This document shows positions 49,311-59,344 of a stretch of DNA of 64,000 bases, piece after piece. The notes beneath the pieces were generated by a model. It saw only the letters and a program-made list of their open reading frames with translations. It searched no databases and was not told where the DNA came from. Position 1 is the stretch's first letter, and the number at the start of each line of letters is the position of its first letter. The position numbers and the translations under genes are program-made. The DNA is taken from NCBI GenBank assembly GCA_021209875.1, contig JAGYVD010000006.1:1798001-1862000 (forward strand). Direction: 5' to 3'. The stretch is from Rosellinia necatrix. Taxonomy: Eukaryota > Ascomycota > Sordariomycetes > Xylariales > Xylariaceae.

Positions 49311-51739
49311 AGCGGCTTACTCGATAACATATCGACTATCTGCGAGCTAGGGCGTAGATTCGGGCTCTGTTGATGCGATGACATTATTTCGATGACCATA
49401 TCTCTTAGTTCTTCTGCAGGTATTTCTAGGCACATGCAAGTCGTCATAGACATTGCGTAGATAGCCCTAATCCCATGGTGTCTTGACTTTGTCAGCCCAG
49501 GTGTTTGCATCTGAACTATGGGTTTCGGAATCCACAACATCGAATTCAATTCCACGAACTTTGAGCTGCTTGTCGCCGGGAAGGGTGTGAGCTAATCTTT
49601 CCGAGCTGCCACTGGCCGAGAACTCAAGTAGCGTACTCCTAACAATCTAAAAGGACCGATTTGAAGTTGTCCTCCATTCCATGGGGTTCGTCTGGGACGA
49701 TTGTAGGATGGGACCCCCCGAGCGATTCATGAGACTAGTCTGGAAGCTAGGTTTGCCATGTGTTTTGACTTGTAGATTCCCTCGCATCCCGGGTTTGCAT
49801 CCAGCCCCGGTCACAAGCACTTAGGGTGTCAAGATTTGATTCCTGTTGAAGAATGACTTTGAATGCTTATAAGTACACCGTTTAGATTGTCTTCGTGTAA
49901 TCTGGGACGATATCATGCTGATTCCGAGCCAAGAAAAGCACACTGTATGTGATCACGCGGCTCCGTAGGCACTCGGTGTCTTGGAGTAAGAAGTACACTC
50001 TGGAGTGTGGGATAATGCGAGCGCATTTCTACAATTTGAATGATGTTCGCAAGGGTCATTGAAGAGTTTCTGGCTGAAAAAGAAAAGAGCCACTTGTTAG
50101 GAATAAATCGGTTTTGATCCTGAGTAGTTTCTTGAACGTTGTAATGTTGATTTGGACGGATGCCGACAAGAACATTGCCTTTTGTGATACGGACAACTAG
50201 TGCCAGGAATAAATTAAGCCTAAACAGTATGATAGGATTCTTAAACAACAGGAAACGAAATAATATGAAAAAAGAACTAATATATATAAAGCTGGAAAAT
50301 GTCACGACTCAGGGATAACCTGAGCCAAGCTGACCTACCCAGGAGTACTTACTCTGGAGGACCTACCCTGAAGTTATTTATTATAAAACTGCTGGGCATG
50401 TGCGTTAAATGCTCTGGAGCTATTTATTACAGACTTGTTTTATAATATTTATTAAGCACCTTGTTATATATTTTATTAATTATTTAGGTGACATATACGC
50501 AGCCATAAAAAGAATCATATCTTTCCTGCCTTGTGATTGGTCAATTTGAGTGGGTCAGGCTTATACAGGCCCGACTGCTCACCCTAACAGCCACCAACTT
50601 AGCCACAGGGCTCACTGCAGCACTTAGGCTGTAATCACCAGCCTTTTTGCCGGGGTTGTCCATTTTACTGATTAGGTTCTACTAGGGTCAGGGCTCCACC
50701 ACCCAACTTCCCCTTCTACAACCCCAACTTTCAGGCATATTAGGCTCGAAATAGCCTTAAATTCGTCCTACCTACCACCCGATAGCAACAAGCCACCAGA
50801 GAAAAATTAAGTTTTTTCTAGTCGGTAGATAGCATATATAACGTAAGGCATTTTTCCGGCTAGCTTTTTAAGCCTAACTACGTACCAAATTCAACGCTAA
50901 AAAATAAGCATACGTTTACTACACCTCTAGCTGCGGCCTCGTACCAAAAGCGACCCGTATTAAGCTCACGCTCCCCCCCCCAGAATACATGCTATTTACA
51001 CTGCGCGATATGCCCTGTTAGTAATATAGATATAACAATAACTTATATAGCTTATATGTCGTACATGACTAAACATCTATGCACTTATAAACTATACCAT
51101 ACCTAATTTCTGCCGGGATTGTTTATCTTGTTCTTTATTTTCTAAACAATATATATATAGAACCCCAACTAGGAACCTTGCCTCTGTAAAGGACACCCAT
51201 CGTGACACCCATCGTGACACCCATCGTGACACGGCAGAGATATCCCATATACTGCATGACCATCAGTATCTCATGACATAAATTTTACCTACGCTTCTAA
51301 CCGCGGCCTTATACCAACAAAAACCCAAAATTGACTTACCCTCCACCCTCAACATATATTTTCCACTACACTGCATGCCCCCTTGGTAATGTACATGGCC
51401 TCAATACATGGCCCCCCCTCATTGGGCTTTGTGGCTGCACTTGGGTTGCACTGCCTAGAATCGGCAGTCTCTTGCGATCGGGTGCCAGAAGGTAGATCGG
51501 TAAACAGGGTCCAACTCTTAGAGGGACATATGATTGACATGCAGGCTCGCCATATTATTAGAGCAACGCTCCCATAAATCCAGGCAAAGGCTTTCACAGC
51601 TGCCTCTTATTTCAGCCCGCTATATCCACAATTGCGTAACTTCACAATCCCCTTTCTGGCGTCCATTTACCGCAAGAGGATTACAATATCGCTTGTTTCC
51701 ACCCTGTCCTTTTGGTGTGCATATCCAATAGCACCGGAA
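49311..51739. other. Intergenic, repeat-bearing, no supported gene
   Basis: Contains a diverged pair of about 100-bp direct repeats (near 50926-51020 and 51291-51385, both with GCGGCCT followed by TACCAA) and the 12-bp tandem repeat at 51192-51232. Short frames such as 49913-50305 have no motif. Composition suggests old transposon debris, but no ends could be defined. Confidence 0.45.
51192..51232. repeat. Tandem repeat, 12-bp unit, about 3.4 copies
   Basis: GACACCCATCGT is repeated three times exactly, followed by GACAC. Confidence 0.9.
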
Positions 51740-53332
51740 ATGGCATTATCAGGCTCGTCTGGTGTGGACTTGTCCCAACTGCCGTTGTCGAAGCCTCCGC
51801 CGGGAGAAGTGACTAACTTCGTGGATCCTGTATCGATTTCATGGGCAGGGAGGTTGTCTATCTATTTGACTCTACCTATCATGGTTGTCGCTTTTATTCT
51901 GCGTTTGTACATCCGCCTCCGCAAGCGTCAATTTGGTATAGATGACCGTACGTACGAATCCCGTAAGCCCTCAAGGCTATCTCACCGAAATTCTATACTA
52001 ACCTACCCGGCCTACGAAGTCCTTTTGGTACTTGGTGTTGTTCGTATTATCTTGGAATTAGAAACCTCTACGTGCATCACAACCTAATCTCACGTCGGTC
52101 TCAGGCAGCGGGTCTTTCCTTCTCCGGCGTTCTCCTACCTGTGTGTTAGTTATCACTTGCTATTCAAATTAGGTCCTGGCAATTAACTCTTAAAAGTCCT
52201 CGACGATGTCCTGGGACGCCATTCATGGAACATCCCGGTATCCGCAATCCAACCATCGTGGTTCAAGGTAAGAGCTCTAGATGCGCCCCTTGTTTGAGAC
52301 GAAGTAGGGGGCCTTGGCTAACGACCTGTCACCTAGTATTCGGTAACAGCGGGAGCTCTCTATAACTTCAGCGCTATGTTTATTAAGATCTCGATTTTGA
52401 CTTTATATTTCCACATCTTCAACACATCCCGCTGTGCCCGAATTTTTATATGGGTCGGCATTGTCTCCGTTGCGGTAGCGTACTTGACAATTACGGCGAC
52501 GTTTTTATATTACTTGTTGCCCCATCAGGATGATGAGGGTTGGCTCTCCCCTGCTTACGCACGTCACGCAGGTGTTTCGTCCCGTGTCATAGACCTAACA
52601 CAGGGTATTTTCAGCGCTGTCACAGACTACTATGTTCTCGCAATTCCTATTTTCGTTGTTGCCCATCTCAATACGCCGAAGAGAAGGAAGATAGGGGTTT
52701 CATGTCTTTTCTTGACTGGTCTCATGCAAGTTTACCTCACGCTCTTCGAAGTTACACACACTGCTAACCCATCCAGATCTTGCGGGGCTTCTACGGCGGG
52801 GGTAGTATTTAGATATCGTGCTTTCCACTTCAAACTTGATGTCGAAGACAACCGATATCTTTCTATTCAATTTGAGGCGTTGGCGTAAGCACTGTGTTTT
52901 TCCGAGTTTCAGATCAGTGCGCTAATCACCACTAGCGTCGCCGAGCTCAATATTGGAATTTTGTGCGCCTGCATTCCAGTTTTCTTTATTCTCTTTAAAA
53001 CAGCCGTGGAGAGGACTGAAAATGGCTTTATTCACTTGAAAGAACATCTCAGTTCTCGCGGCAGTGGAAAGGGCGGCGATGGCACTGGCAGAGACGAGAC
53101 ACCTTGTCCAAATATAGACGCTCAAGTTCCAAGTGGTACATTGAACAGGCTTCAGTCACTCTTCCGCAAGGTTGGCCGAACCCAGACTTCAGGTACGGAG
53201 GCACTGACTGATGTACGAACCTTTAATTTCCCCGAGCTTCAATCCATTGACTATGACTATCATGCACATATCCGCAAAGGTTCACACACAGCAAGTACCA
53301 AGTCCTTGGTCAAACCTAGGAGCGACGTCTAG
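51740..53332 (+). CDS. PTH11-like/fungal rhodopsin-domain integral membrane protein
   Basis: An in-frame six-exon model gives 433 aa: 51740-51951, 52020-52144, 52197-52267, 52337-52725, 52777-52884 and 52936-53332. Family marks are TM1 ending in RLYIRLRKRQFGIDD, VLGRHSWNIPVSAI, the segment FIKISILTLYFHIF, TQGIFSAVTDYYVLAIPIF, PKRRKIGVSCLFLTG and VAELNIGILCACIPVFFILF, then a polar C-terminal tail. This is the fungal rhodopsin-domain architecture (PF20684), close to PTH11-related GPCR-like proteins but without a CFEM domain. Intron 4 appears to use a GC donor (GCAAGT) with a CTAAC branch. Exon 2 is the weak point: another donor (51948) yields a more TM2-like LLLVLGVVRIILEL, but then runs out of frame. 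So either splicing differs or one base is lost. Confidence 0.75.
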
Positions 53333-55589
53333 AACTCCATTCAAAGAGGTTGGCTCCATGAGGCTTTTGGGCCGATCCAGTCTATCTGCTGGGTCCTATT
53401 TTACGAGTATGTTGTTGTCTCTTCTGAAAACTAGGCTGGGGATTTTCTTTGGTAATTGTTGGCTCGAGTATGATCTGCGTCGCTTCACCAGGCCCACACG
53501 GTGGCATACTTTTCACCAACGCCCACTTTACCCCCCGCTCATTACACTGCCCATCCTTCGCCGCAGAGTAGCCAATTCACCGCAGCTGGGGCTCCTGAAT
53601 ATTATATTTCGCGTGTGATGAAGTGGGATATTGTGACTAGGTCCTTAGGGAAGTGGATACTAAGTGACTAAATTGTCTAGTAAATTTTGCAACTTCGCTT
53701 CTACAGTTACGTTTTTGGCACTAATAATTTTTATGAATTACTTGAATTGATTTCTATACTCTAGCATCGCCTTGATCAACTGGTCCCCCATGAGCATGAC
53801 TGGTATTTCCTACAGTTGGAAGCGTAAGGGCGACTTATCTCCAACGGCACCGCTATTGTTATTTCACACTATTACAGGTGGTTCACTTTAGTATCTGCAT
53901 CGCAGTCCACCCCTGGAGAGCTTACCTTAGTTATCGTGGTTAATCGTGTGTGAATCATCCAAAGACATGCCAGGGATGAATAGATCAGGCTCCAATATGA
54001 TTTTTGGGACCATCTGGGAGGTCTGTATTAGCTCAAACCTGCAGCCTGACCACTAGAATGATCTCCCTAATTGCATCTAACGGCTTCCCGGCATGCGGTT
54101 GTGTGCCCCAAGCAGCAGTTGGACCTGTTGTCGTGGTAAAGTGATATGCTTGATTCGCTGGGGCCGGCCGATACCTGCCCGTGATACGTGAACATGCAAT
54201 TTTGGACTGTATTCTGCACCGGTATTTCAAATTGCACGCGGAGTTCTCCAGGCCATGGAGACATGAACGAGCTACTATCACCCTTTAGCCAAGCCTGCGT
54301 GTCGCCTCTGGAATATGCAAGCTGTGAACGACATTGATGGAGGGATAGGTGGGTTCGCAGTCGAGAGGATATACCTGCACTTACCGAGAATACGAACCGC
54401 GAGCAGATGCTATTGGTGAGGTGGGGGGGAGGGCAGCCAAGACTATTGAGAATTGATGACCCGCATTAATACTTGAATGACATTTACCTGCGCACTGGCT
54501 TTCCGCCGATGGGTATGGGTTGAGTTCCAATTGCGACCCCATGTATGCAGGCTATGAGATACCAATACAGCCTGTACAGGTTTTTGACACATGCAGGTCA
54601 GGCGTGTCACCGATAGCCTGCCTTTACTGCAGCCTGCTATAAATTGGACTTGCTGAGTACTCGGGTAGGAGTGTCTAGAAGAAATGATGCGCAGCGTAGT
54701 GTGATGTTGTAGCCGAGGGAGAAGGCTCTAGCTATCAAGGTGATTACGTGGGCTCATGACGCTTTCACTTAGCTTGCATGTCAAACGGAGCAGCAGGCTA
54801 CTTCTGTTTTGGCAGGAAGTATAGCTTCTCACCCTCCTATGAGTCCAGTTGAGCTCACTGCGGGGGTTCCGAGTGCTTCTCCTCCCATCGGGAGATCCTT
54901 GCTGGGGCAGGGCAGAGAGAAGAAGGGGCAATACCTATAAGATTGAGCAGGTGGTGAAACTTAATACAGCCTGACTTACAGTCGGTCATGTAGAAACGCG
55001 TACTATCTACCGTGTGTACGGGGTATTTATTCATATGGCCCACTAACCCCAAAACGCTTGGGCAGACACGAAACGGTATTAGTGCTTCTGGGATACACGG
55101 CATCGTGGGCCGCTACCCGCATGGCCAGCTGTTTCAATCCCTTTTGATCAGCTCGAAAGATCGTGATGCTTATAATTTGGGTTACCTGTGACCACGCTTG
55201 CATTGGGCTTTGTGGGCAAGTGTCATGTAAAGAATACCCAGAGTGAGGTCTAGTTACTATGAGGTAGCAGCTGGGTCGCAGGTAGATAGCTTAGCATAGG
55301 GGTAGGGCTCAATATCATTGATTCCTGAGCCTACCATCTAGGTGGGAGGCCTTCAGTCCTTATATACATCAATATGCCTCTAGAGCTACCCCCTAGGGTA
55401 GCTGGTACCTCTCCATGTGATCCATCTGGCTGACACCAAGCGCCACTGTATTTGTGAACCTACGTCTTAAACACACACACATACAGACATACAGAGAGAG
55501 AGAGACAGAGAGACAAACTCACCCTCCAATCTCTCTTCAACACCAATTCCTCGCGCATCGCCATCTCTTCCATAAACCCATTTATCAAT
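53333..55589. other. Intergenic, no supported gene
   Basis: 2.2 kb with only short frames (for example 53211-53618, overlapping the previous gene's tail in another phase). The 5' leader of the methyltransferase holds a CA/GA-rich stretch at 55470-55514. Confidence 0.5.
55470..55514. repeat. (CA)n/(GA)n simple repeat
   Basis: ACACACACAC followed by ACAGAGAGAGAGAG-type sequence, about 75 bp upstream of the methyltransferase start. Such CT/GA-rich leaders are common in fungal promoters. Confidence 0.8.
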
Positions 55590-56489
55590 ATGGCGACTCC
55601 ATCTCCTCACGTTGACGAATACGACCAGTTGAAGTACTGGACTGCCCCGGCGAGGAATTTCAGATCCTCAGCACGCTTGCACCTGCAACATTTTCTCGTC
55701 CAAAACACCCTTGGCTACCTTCTTGAGCCAACTATCGAAAAATCCGTCACCAAGGCCAAGCCACTTAAGGTTGCCGACATTGCCTGCGGCAATGATATCT
55801 GGCTCACTGAGCTTCACTCCTACCTGGCCACAACCAATACTCCTGCACAGCTGGACGGCTTTGACATCAACCCCGTCTACTTCTCCCATGCCGGTTACCT
55901 TCCATTCACCGTGTCCCTCAAACAGCTTGACATTCTTGCCAAGCCGCTTCCCACGGAGCTGGTTGGTGTCTATGATGTTGTTCATATCCGGGCTTTCTGT
56001 AGTGTTATCCCTGATGCAGACCTATCGCCCGTGCTTTCCGTTGCATTTGGGCTTCTGAAGCCAGGTGGATACATACAGTGGGATGAATCCCGAGGCGACA
56101 GATTCATCGTCGAGTCACCTTCGCCTCAGGTATCGAAAGTTCATTGCGACACCATTGTGCATGTGCTCAAGGCAGGCCTTCGGGCCAAGGGCATCGTGAG
56201 CGATTGGGTCGATGTCTTGGACACGCATCTAGACAGGTTTGGCTTTCAGAATGTACAGCAGCATGTGCAGCAGAAGAGGAAGCAAGACTTCAAGGGCTGG
56301 ACTGAGGACTACTTGATGGTCTGGGAGGAGCTTGCCGTATTGTTTCCATCAAAGTCGAAAGTGCCAAACACGCCAATGTCATGTGAAGGATGGACTGATC
56401 TATTCTCGAAGGCGGTTGAAGAGACAGAGCGAGGTGTTGTAATCCATCAGGGAACGGTGGTTACTGCGATTGGACAAAAACCTTTGTAA
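55590..56489 (+). CDS. SAM-dependent methyltransferase, LaeA/secondary-metabolism type
   Basis: Single exon, 299 aa, starting in a TCAATATGGCG context. Motif I is VADIACGND (61-69), the acidic-loop motif is GFDINP (90-95), motif II/III is VYDVVHIR (127-134) and the post-motif is LLKPGGYIQWDE (155-166). This is the class I Rossmann methyltransferase order. The LKPGGYIQWDE block and length resemble fungal LaeA-like and secondary-metabolite methyltransferases (UMTA/GliN type). No signal peptide. No polyketide synthase, NRPS or terpene gene is adjacent, so the substrate is open. In motif I the usual GCGxG reads ACGND, a tolerated variant in this group. Confidence 0.9.
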   Translation: MATPSPHVDEYDQLKYWTAPARNFRSSARLHLQHFLVQNTLGYLLEPTIEKSVTKAKPLKVADIACGNDIWLTELHSYLATTNTPAQLDGFDINPVYFSHAGYLPFTVSLKQLDILAKPLPTELVGVYDVVHIRAFCSVIPDADLSPVLSVAFGLLKPGGYIQWDESRGDRFIVESPSPQVSKVHCDTIVHVLKAGLRAKGIVSDWVDVLDTHLDRFGFQNVQQHVQQKRKQDFKGWTEDYLMVWEELAVLFPSKSKVPNTPMSCEGWTDLFSKAVEETERGVVIHQGTVVTAIGQKPL

Positions 56490-57414
56490 TCTGATGGCTT
56501 TTTTTCTGCTAGGTCTCTCCCACTTTACTGTTAATGAGCGAAGACGATATTTACGTGCAGCAGCCACCATACTGCAGGTAGTTTTAACGTTTTCATGCCA
56601 TGAAAGGAGTTAGAGGGTGTTATTACCAACCCAAGATAAGGAGCACACCCTTCCTGACTGTGTTAAAAATTAAAATTAAAAATAAGGCAAGAAATATAAT
56701 TAGGTAATATTAATAACACAGGCAGAAAGGGGGGAATCTTTAGCCTAGGGCTTTTAATCTATACCACACTTTTACAGACTTCATACCTTACTACCCTTAG
56801 TAGACCTTACTAGCTAGCTAGTTATACATTTATAATTTAACTTCCCTTTTATTATTCTCATAATTAACAAGGTATTACAGTATTTAACAACTATAAAAGA
56901 TTATTATAAATATGAAACTCTTTTCTTGTTTCTAAGCCAAGCCTTGTTTTACAGACTAACATATTAAAGCCTGATTCATATCTCTATCACACTCTTAATT
57001 GCATTAATCTATTTTGGATAAGTGATATTTAATTCATCAGCTGTTAATAGGTTCCAAAACAACTAAATCATTAAAAATCAAGTCATTATACAGTAGCCCA
57101 GCATGCACTAAGTGGTTAGATAAGTTGTCAGCACCATAGACGGCTGCCAAGCATTTCTGATGATTCGTTCTCTAACCTCCGTAGCATGATGGAAATTATG
57201 CCGGAACATGTCTATTTGCTAGGTCACTAGTTATTGAACTGCGTAAATGCCTTCGGAGCTTGCACGTTATCGACGATCACACCCTACAGCGGTAGCGCGA
57301 AGGCACCACGCTATCTCCATCAAGCCGGAGATCCCACGGCCTTCTTCCCATGTCGGGGATTTATGACACCGCTAGAATAAAGACCTTATTTATTTTATAC
57401 ACCTGACTGTCCCG
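56490..57414. other. Intergenic with an inverted repeat-family copy
   Basis: No gene seen. Contains copy C of the dispersed repeat (56633-56815, inverted). Confidence 0.5.
56633..56815 (-). repeat. Dispersed repeat family, copy C (inverted)
   Basis: On the minus strand it reads GGTCTACTAAGGGTAGT, AAGTCTGTAAAAGTGTGGTA and TAGATTA, as in copies A and B. Its plus strand also carries AAGGAGCACACCCTTCCTGA, the same end as copy A. The two ends face each other across an AT-rich spacer, so a rearranged or longer relative of copy A is likely. Confidence 0.6.
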
Positions 57415-57690
57415 CTATATCTCCATGTCGTCGCATGTGGCGCCCTGACTAGCACCAAACGTGTTCAAGAAGGACAGGCCTAGCTGGTGAAGCGTACCTC
57501 ACAATCCAAATAGGCGTGGCTCGCGACGGCGGTTTGGTAGTTGGGGTGGCACTCCTCGACAGCCGTGCGCATGCCCTTCAGTTGGTCGCTGCCAGCGGAT
57601 TCTAGCCGGGTGGTAGCCTTGTCAGTCTGGGGGTTAGTTACGCTATAGATCCGGGAGGACTGTGAATCATGTTTAAATATGCATCATCAC
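57415..57690 (-). pseudogene. Unidentified gene end (two terminal exons)
   Basis: A minus-strand frame (57498 to about 57690) contains SVTNPQTDKATTRLESAGSD, GMRTAVEECHPNYQTAVASH and AYLDCE. It then splices through GTACGC...GTCAG (57445-57497) to 57415-57444, which adds GATCDDMEI and a stop. Composition and splice phase look like real coding sequence. The frame meets a stop upstream, and no matching N-terminal part could be found as far as 58050. I do not recognise the family. It may be a broken gene or the tail of one whose 5' exons I missed. Confidence 0.35.
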
Positions 57691-59344
57691 GGCCGCTAAT
57701 ACAGCTTTCGGCGCGCCGCTTTAGATAAAATCTGCGCTTAGTCGGCCCGCCGGTGTAAGAAGCCCGACTACACACGGCTGCGCACGCACCAACCACCCCA
57801 AGGCATCTTGCCGCTCTCCGAAATCGGGAAGCGGCCTACGGAACACCCAAATCGCCGCCGAATGCCGAGTCAGACGAGGGGCTCTCTGCGGGGGCTCGGT
57901 GATTGGTCCGGGGCGATCGTGATCGCGACGTATATGACCCTGGCGTCACTATCCGTAAGGCCCAATGAGAAGGCCGACGTGCGAGTCTATGGGCTTAGTG
58001 AGCTCCTTACCCAGAATTTCCCTCTACCCATGAATGTGACATTATGATTAGGTGACGTGGGTGAGTGCATTTCGAGCAAGCCTCGGTAGGGCCAGCTTGT
58101 GGAGGGAGTACAGTAGCTTAAGGCGGTTGGAAATAACATCCGGGGCGAGGGAAAACCATACTTTGTAAGGACACAACTGTTCGCATCTACATGTTTACAA
58201 CTTGCTATCCTAGATACCGCACTTAATCGTTATTATGATGCCGATATATGAATGTGATACGCACTACAGCATATTCAATAGTGCCTAATGTATCCCATGT
58301 CTGTACCCCTCAACTTCGCTGACTGCGCCACCTTAATATAAAACCGCAATACCCTAGCTTTCACTTTTGTTTCCTTTATATATATCTAACGATGGAATAG
58401 ACAGCTGAATTCTGATTCTCAGAGCTACTGCCTATTGGGCAACGTTGGCCTGGCATCAGATGCCTTATCTACCTTCGGCGCTGTCAATGAATATGCATGC
58501 GCTTATCAAGCATCAGCTTGAGGCGGGGTAGTAGAGGAGTGACGAGATAATGACTAGCACATCGATCGGCGAAAGCCAATGAGAGTTATTTTGTCCCCTG
58601 CAAACACAACTCAAGCGCGGTAACCCTACTATTGGGATACTAGCTATACATGTTGTACAGCGTCTGTCTGTGGAAGGGGGAAAGGGGGGGTCGGAGTCTG
58701 ACAGCATGCTAGCGATGCAATACCACGTCGGTCCCAGCACGCAAATCGGACGTCAAGAGGAAATACATAGTCGTGAATGATCGGATGAACTACTAAAGAT
58801 CAAAAGATAGGCGTAAAATTTACAGTTGCAAGAAAATAACGGAATAGGCGCTACGGATGACATGAATTTAACTTGCATCCTAAAAGAAAGAGTCGATTGC
58901 CGATAGCGACTTAAAGCTCTTCCACATAAACCTCACAGTATATACTATCATTCTCAGGGCTGTGATGATGACGTTTACTTTTTGTGTATGCATGTCTACC
59001 CTAGGGTGCTCCCATGCCCGATGCTCATGACTCGGACTGTCAGGGATCACGTCGACATTGATAGGATGCTAGTATAACATAGACCGATCATTGGCATATG
59101 TAGATAGATATGCGCCCGAAGAAAGTGTTTCTACTCGCTCGTTAACAGCTTGCATGTAATTGGGACCGCGAAGTCAATGTCATGTGATACTTTATACCAT
59201 TATTCTTAACGCCCCGTGCGCCTGGGAAAGATAATATTTGAACTTCGGATTATCCCCTCTCGATCAGTTTTCACATCGCAACCCTTCCTAGGTACGGTTA
59301 AAAACCCCACAAAACGCCGGCTAAATAATAAAGATACTACAAAA
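57691..59344. other. Intergenic, no supported gene
   Basis: Short frames only (for example 57808-58047). Nothing recognisable on either strand. Confidence 0.5.

Noticed and set aside
49061..49555. 164-codon minus-strand frame
   Set aside because: Overlaps the HET-like tail in a different phase and shows no domain itself.
52730..52776. Frameshift in the PTH11-like gene
   Set aside because: Explained without any mutation by a GC-AG intron beginning at 52726.
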